Assembly: GCA_019351975.1 (NCBI GenBank)
Contig: JABBOG010000001.1
Location: forward strand, 1 to 64,000
Length of the DNA stretch: 64,000 bases
Origin: Acidobacteriota bacterium
GTDB lineage: Bacteria > Acidobacteriota > Terriglobia > Terriglobales > Acidobacteriaceae
Direction of reading: 5' to 3'
Numbering within the stretch: position 1 is the first letter of the stretch; each line of letters starts with the position of its first letter. The notes beneath the pieces were generated by a model, which saw only the letters and a list, made by a program, of their open reading frames with translations, was not told where the DNA came from and did no database searches. The position numbers and the translations under genes were made by a program. Below are positions 62,182 through 64,000 of the stretch, one piece after another.

Positions 62182-62237
62182 CGCAATGCTCCAAGTGTAA
62201 CGCTGGGGATACTTTGAGTTGAATGCGTGCGGTTGCT

Positions 62238-64000
62238 CTATGCTGTGATCGTGGCCGATGCGATGTCCGCGGTCAACTCCTGATCCTTGTACTGAAGCTG
62301 ATAGAGCTTGAAATAGAGGCCGCGCATGGCGAGAAGCTCTTGATGCGTGCCCTGCTCGCGAAGTTTGCCTTTGTGCATGACGAGGATGGTGTCGGCGCGC
62401 TGAATGGTGGAGAGACGGTGGGCGATAAGGACGGAAGTTCGCCCAGTGATCATACGCTCCAGCGCAAGACGGACGCGGAATTCAGTCTCAGTGTCTACGG
62501 AACTGGTGGCTTCGTCGAGTATGAGGATTCCGGGGCGATGGGCGAGCGCGCGCGCGAAGCTGATGAGCTGCTTTTGGCCCGTGGATAGCGTGGATCCGCG
62601 CTCGAGGACGGGTTCAGCAAAGCCTTGCGGAAGCGTACGAATGAAGTCAGCTACGTTGACTTCCTCTGCGGCGTTGGTGACTTCATCCTCGGTGATCCAG
62701 TTGGAGCCAAGACGAATGTTTTGCGCGATCGTTCCGGAGAAGAGGAAAGGATCCTGAAGTACTACACCGAAGCGGCGCCGCAGCTTGTTGAGGTCCTGTT
62801 CGCGCACATCCACACCATCGACGATGACCGCTCCGCGCTGAACGTCGTAGAAACGCATCATGAGCGCGGTGATGGTCGTTTTGCCTGCACCGGTGTGGCC
62901 GACGATCGCGGCGGTCTTGTCGGGGTCAACTGTGAAGCTCACGCCGCGAAGAATCCATTCGATACCTTTGAAGTGTTGGAGTTGATCATCATTTAGGATG
63001 CGCAGTTGCTCGAGTTGAAGCGGTGTGAGTTGTTGGTAGGTAAACCATACGTCGCGAAACTCAATTTTTCCGCTACGGTCGCCAGGAATGGGATGCGGAA
63101 GCTCGGTTTTGATCTCGGGTTGAGTGTCGAGGAGCTTGAAGACGCGTTCTGCGGCAGCCATGGCGGCTTGAAGGATGTTGTATTTGTCGCTGAGATCTTG
63201 AATTGGGCGGAAGAATCGCTGCGCATACTGGATGAATGCAATTAGGATGCCGAGCGTGACGATGGGGTGAAGGAAGTTTGCATGCGCTGCGAGGGCGGGT
63301 GTGGCGTGCAGGACTGCGATGCCGCCGCGCCAGATGACCAACGCAATTGCGATAGAACTTAGGAGTTCGACGACGGGATAGTACAGGGCGTACGCGAAGA
63401 TGGCGTCCGTCCAGGCTTGTTTGTTGAGCTGATTCACCGCAGAGAAGTCATCGAAGGCCCGTTGCTCGCGGTTGAAGAGTTGTACAACGCTCATACCTGA
63501 GACGTATTCCTGTGTGAACGCGTTGATCTTCGCGGTTGCGGCGCGCTGGCGGCGGTAGCTTTCGCGAACGTGACGGCGGAAAAGATGGGTGGCGTACAGG
63601 ATCGCAGGAATTACTGAAAGCGTCAGGAGCGCAAGCAACCAGCTCATCTTGAGCATGATGGCAACGATGAAGGTGAGAACGAAGATGTCCTCAAAGATGG
63701 CGAGGACGCCGGAGGTGAACATCTCGTTGAGCGCGTCCACGTCTGAAGTGACGCGAGTGACGAGACGGCCTACGGGGTTGCGGTCAAAGAATGCTACATG
63801 CATGCGCTGGATATGGCGAAAAATCTGGCTGCGAAGATCGAACATGATCTTCTGGCCGGTCCACTGCATCATGTAGGTCTGTACAAATTCGAGACCGAAG
63901 ATCAATACAAGCGTAGCTAGATAGAGGAAGGCGAGCTCAGTGACGCCGCGCACCGGGTCGGGGCTCAGCCTGGAGGCGAGCCAAGAGTGTTTTTCGTGTG
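62238..64000 (-). CDS. MsbA-like ABC exporter, 5' end beyond the window
   Basis: At least 587 residues; the frame is open to the edge, so the start lies outside. Several membrane helices are followed by an ATPase: Walker A 'GHTGAGKTT', signature 'LSTGQKQLISFARAL', Walker B 'ILILDEATSSVD' and the H-loop 'IAHRLST'. An insert of about 25 residues (rich in Gln/Leu, 'LTPLQLEQLRILNDDQLQHF') interrupts the ATPase before 'WILRGVSF'. Context with lpxB suggests a lipid A flippase like MsbA, but drug exporters of the same type are similar. The insert is unusual. Confidence 0.85.
   Translation of the reverse strand, partial: HEKHSWLASRLSPDPVRGVTELAFLYLATLVLIFGLEFVQTYMMQWTGQKIMFDLRSQIFRHIQRMHVAFFDRNPVGRLVTRVTSDVDALNEMFTSGVLAIFEDIFVLTFIVAIMLKMSWLLALLTLSVIPAILYATHLFRRHVRESYRRQRAATAKINAFTQEYVSGMSVVQLFNREQRAFDDFSAVNQLNKQAWTDAIFAYALYYPVVELLSSIAIALVIWRGGIAVLHATPALAAHANFLHPIVTLGILIAFIQYAQRFFRPIQDLSDKYNILQAAMAAAERVFKLLDTQPEIKTELPHPIPGDRSGKIEFRDVWFTYQQLTPLQLEQLRILNDDQLQHFKGIEWILRGVSFTVDPDKTAAIVGHTGAGKTTITALMMRFYDVQRGAVIVDGVDVREQDLNKLRRRFGVVLQDPFLFSGTIAQNIRLGSNWITEDEVTNAAEEVNVADFIRTLPQGFAEPVLERGSTLSTGQKQLISFARALAHRPGILILDEATSSVDTETEFRVRLALERMITGRTSVLIAHRLSTIQRADTILVMHKGKLREQGTHQELLAMRGLYFKLYQLQYKDQELTADIASATITA

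Noticed and set aside
1-64000. tRNA, rRNA, CRISPR array, transposase or phage genes
   Set aside because: No such sequence, repeat array or mobile-element gene was seen by eye in any intergenic region.

Overview
The window is about 64 kb of a GC-rich bacterial chromosome. The likely source is a soil Acidobacteriota of the Terriglobus/Edaphobacter/Granulicella type. This is an inference from the gene mix, with no marker RNA in the window to confirm it: a xylan-debranching cluster, TolC and EmrB/QacA-type transporters, BshC, lpxB next to an MsbA-type ABC exporter (a Gram-negative envelope), many secreted hypothetical proteins, and GTG/TTG starts. I see no rRNA, tRNA, CRISPR array, transposase or prophage. 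This is mostly ordinary chromosome, with interest in small operons and control sites.

Layout. (1) 1-7.3 kb, minus strand: a peptidoglycan-binding protein, an HtrA/DegP protease, then a tightly overlapping truA, M20 peptidase, YtcJ-like amidohydrolase and EamA exporter unit. (2) 7.4-12.2 kb: a TolC-like protein whose -10 box is framed by a 7+7 bp palindrome, a TsdA-like dihaem cytochrome c, and a divergent persulfide dioxygenase-rhodanese fusion (a small sulfur module). (3) 12.4-17.3 kb: an EAL phosphodiesterase, a MerR-TPR fusion, an OPT transporter and a DUF2059 protein. (4) 17.5-26.1 kb: a glucuronoxylan/hexuronate locus with an SDR and a ROK regulator facing mannonate dehydratase, GH67 alpha-glucuronidase and a GH3 xylosidase. 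A pair of inverted 10-mers flanks the GH3 promoter. (5) 26.4-38.8 kb: secG, polX, csp, a Nudix hydrolase, bshC, a superinfection-immunity-like protein, an ABC-F ATPase, a stand-alone ATP-dependent DNA ligase, a drug exporter and an acyltransferase. (6) 39-44.3 kb: dnaK, a Nei/Fpg glycosylase, and an orphan HigA-like regulator fused by spacing to dnaJ. (7) 44.3-50.3 kb: a stress/envelope block (glycine-zipper protein, BON protein, VKOR-SDR pair, and a DUF421-X-DUF421-MFS operon). (8) 50.4-64 kb, nearly all minus strand: a cupredoxin-like lipoprotein, NAD-type isocitrate dehydrogenase, nrdR, a flippase-like protein, a lytic transglycosylase, a HAD phosphatase, a small secreted protein, an EamA protein, an M13 peptidase, rpsT, lpxB and an MsbA-like ABC exporter cut by the window edge.

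How the genes fit together. The xylan locus gives a coherent route: GH67 and GH3 release glucuronate and xylose, and ManD makes 2-keto-3-deoxygluconate from mannonate. The SDR is a candidate for the missing oxidoreductase step, and the ROK protein for the regulator. The most unusual points are: lpxB has no ATG/GTG/TTG start that would keep its N-terminal motif and seems to begin at ATT; a HigA-like protein without HigB is coupled to dnaJ; the tolC promoter is enclosed by a palindrome; GTACG boxes precede a BON gene; and a few genes have promoters placed for leaderless or nearly leaderless mRNAs.
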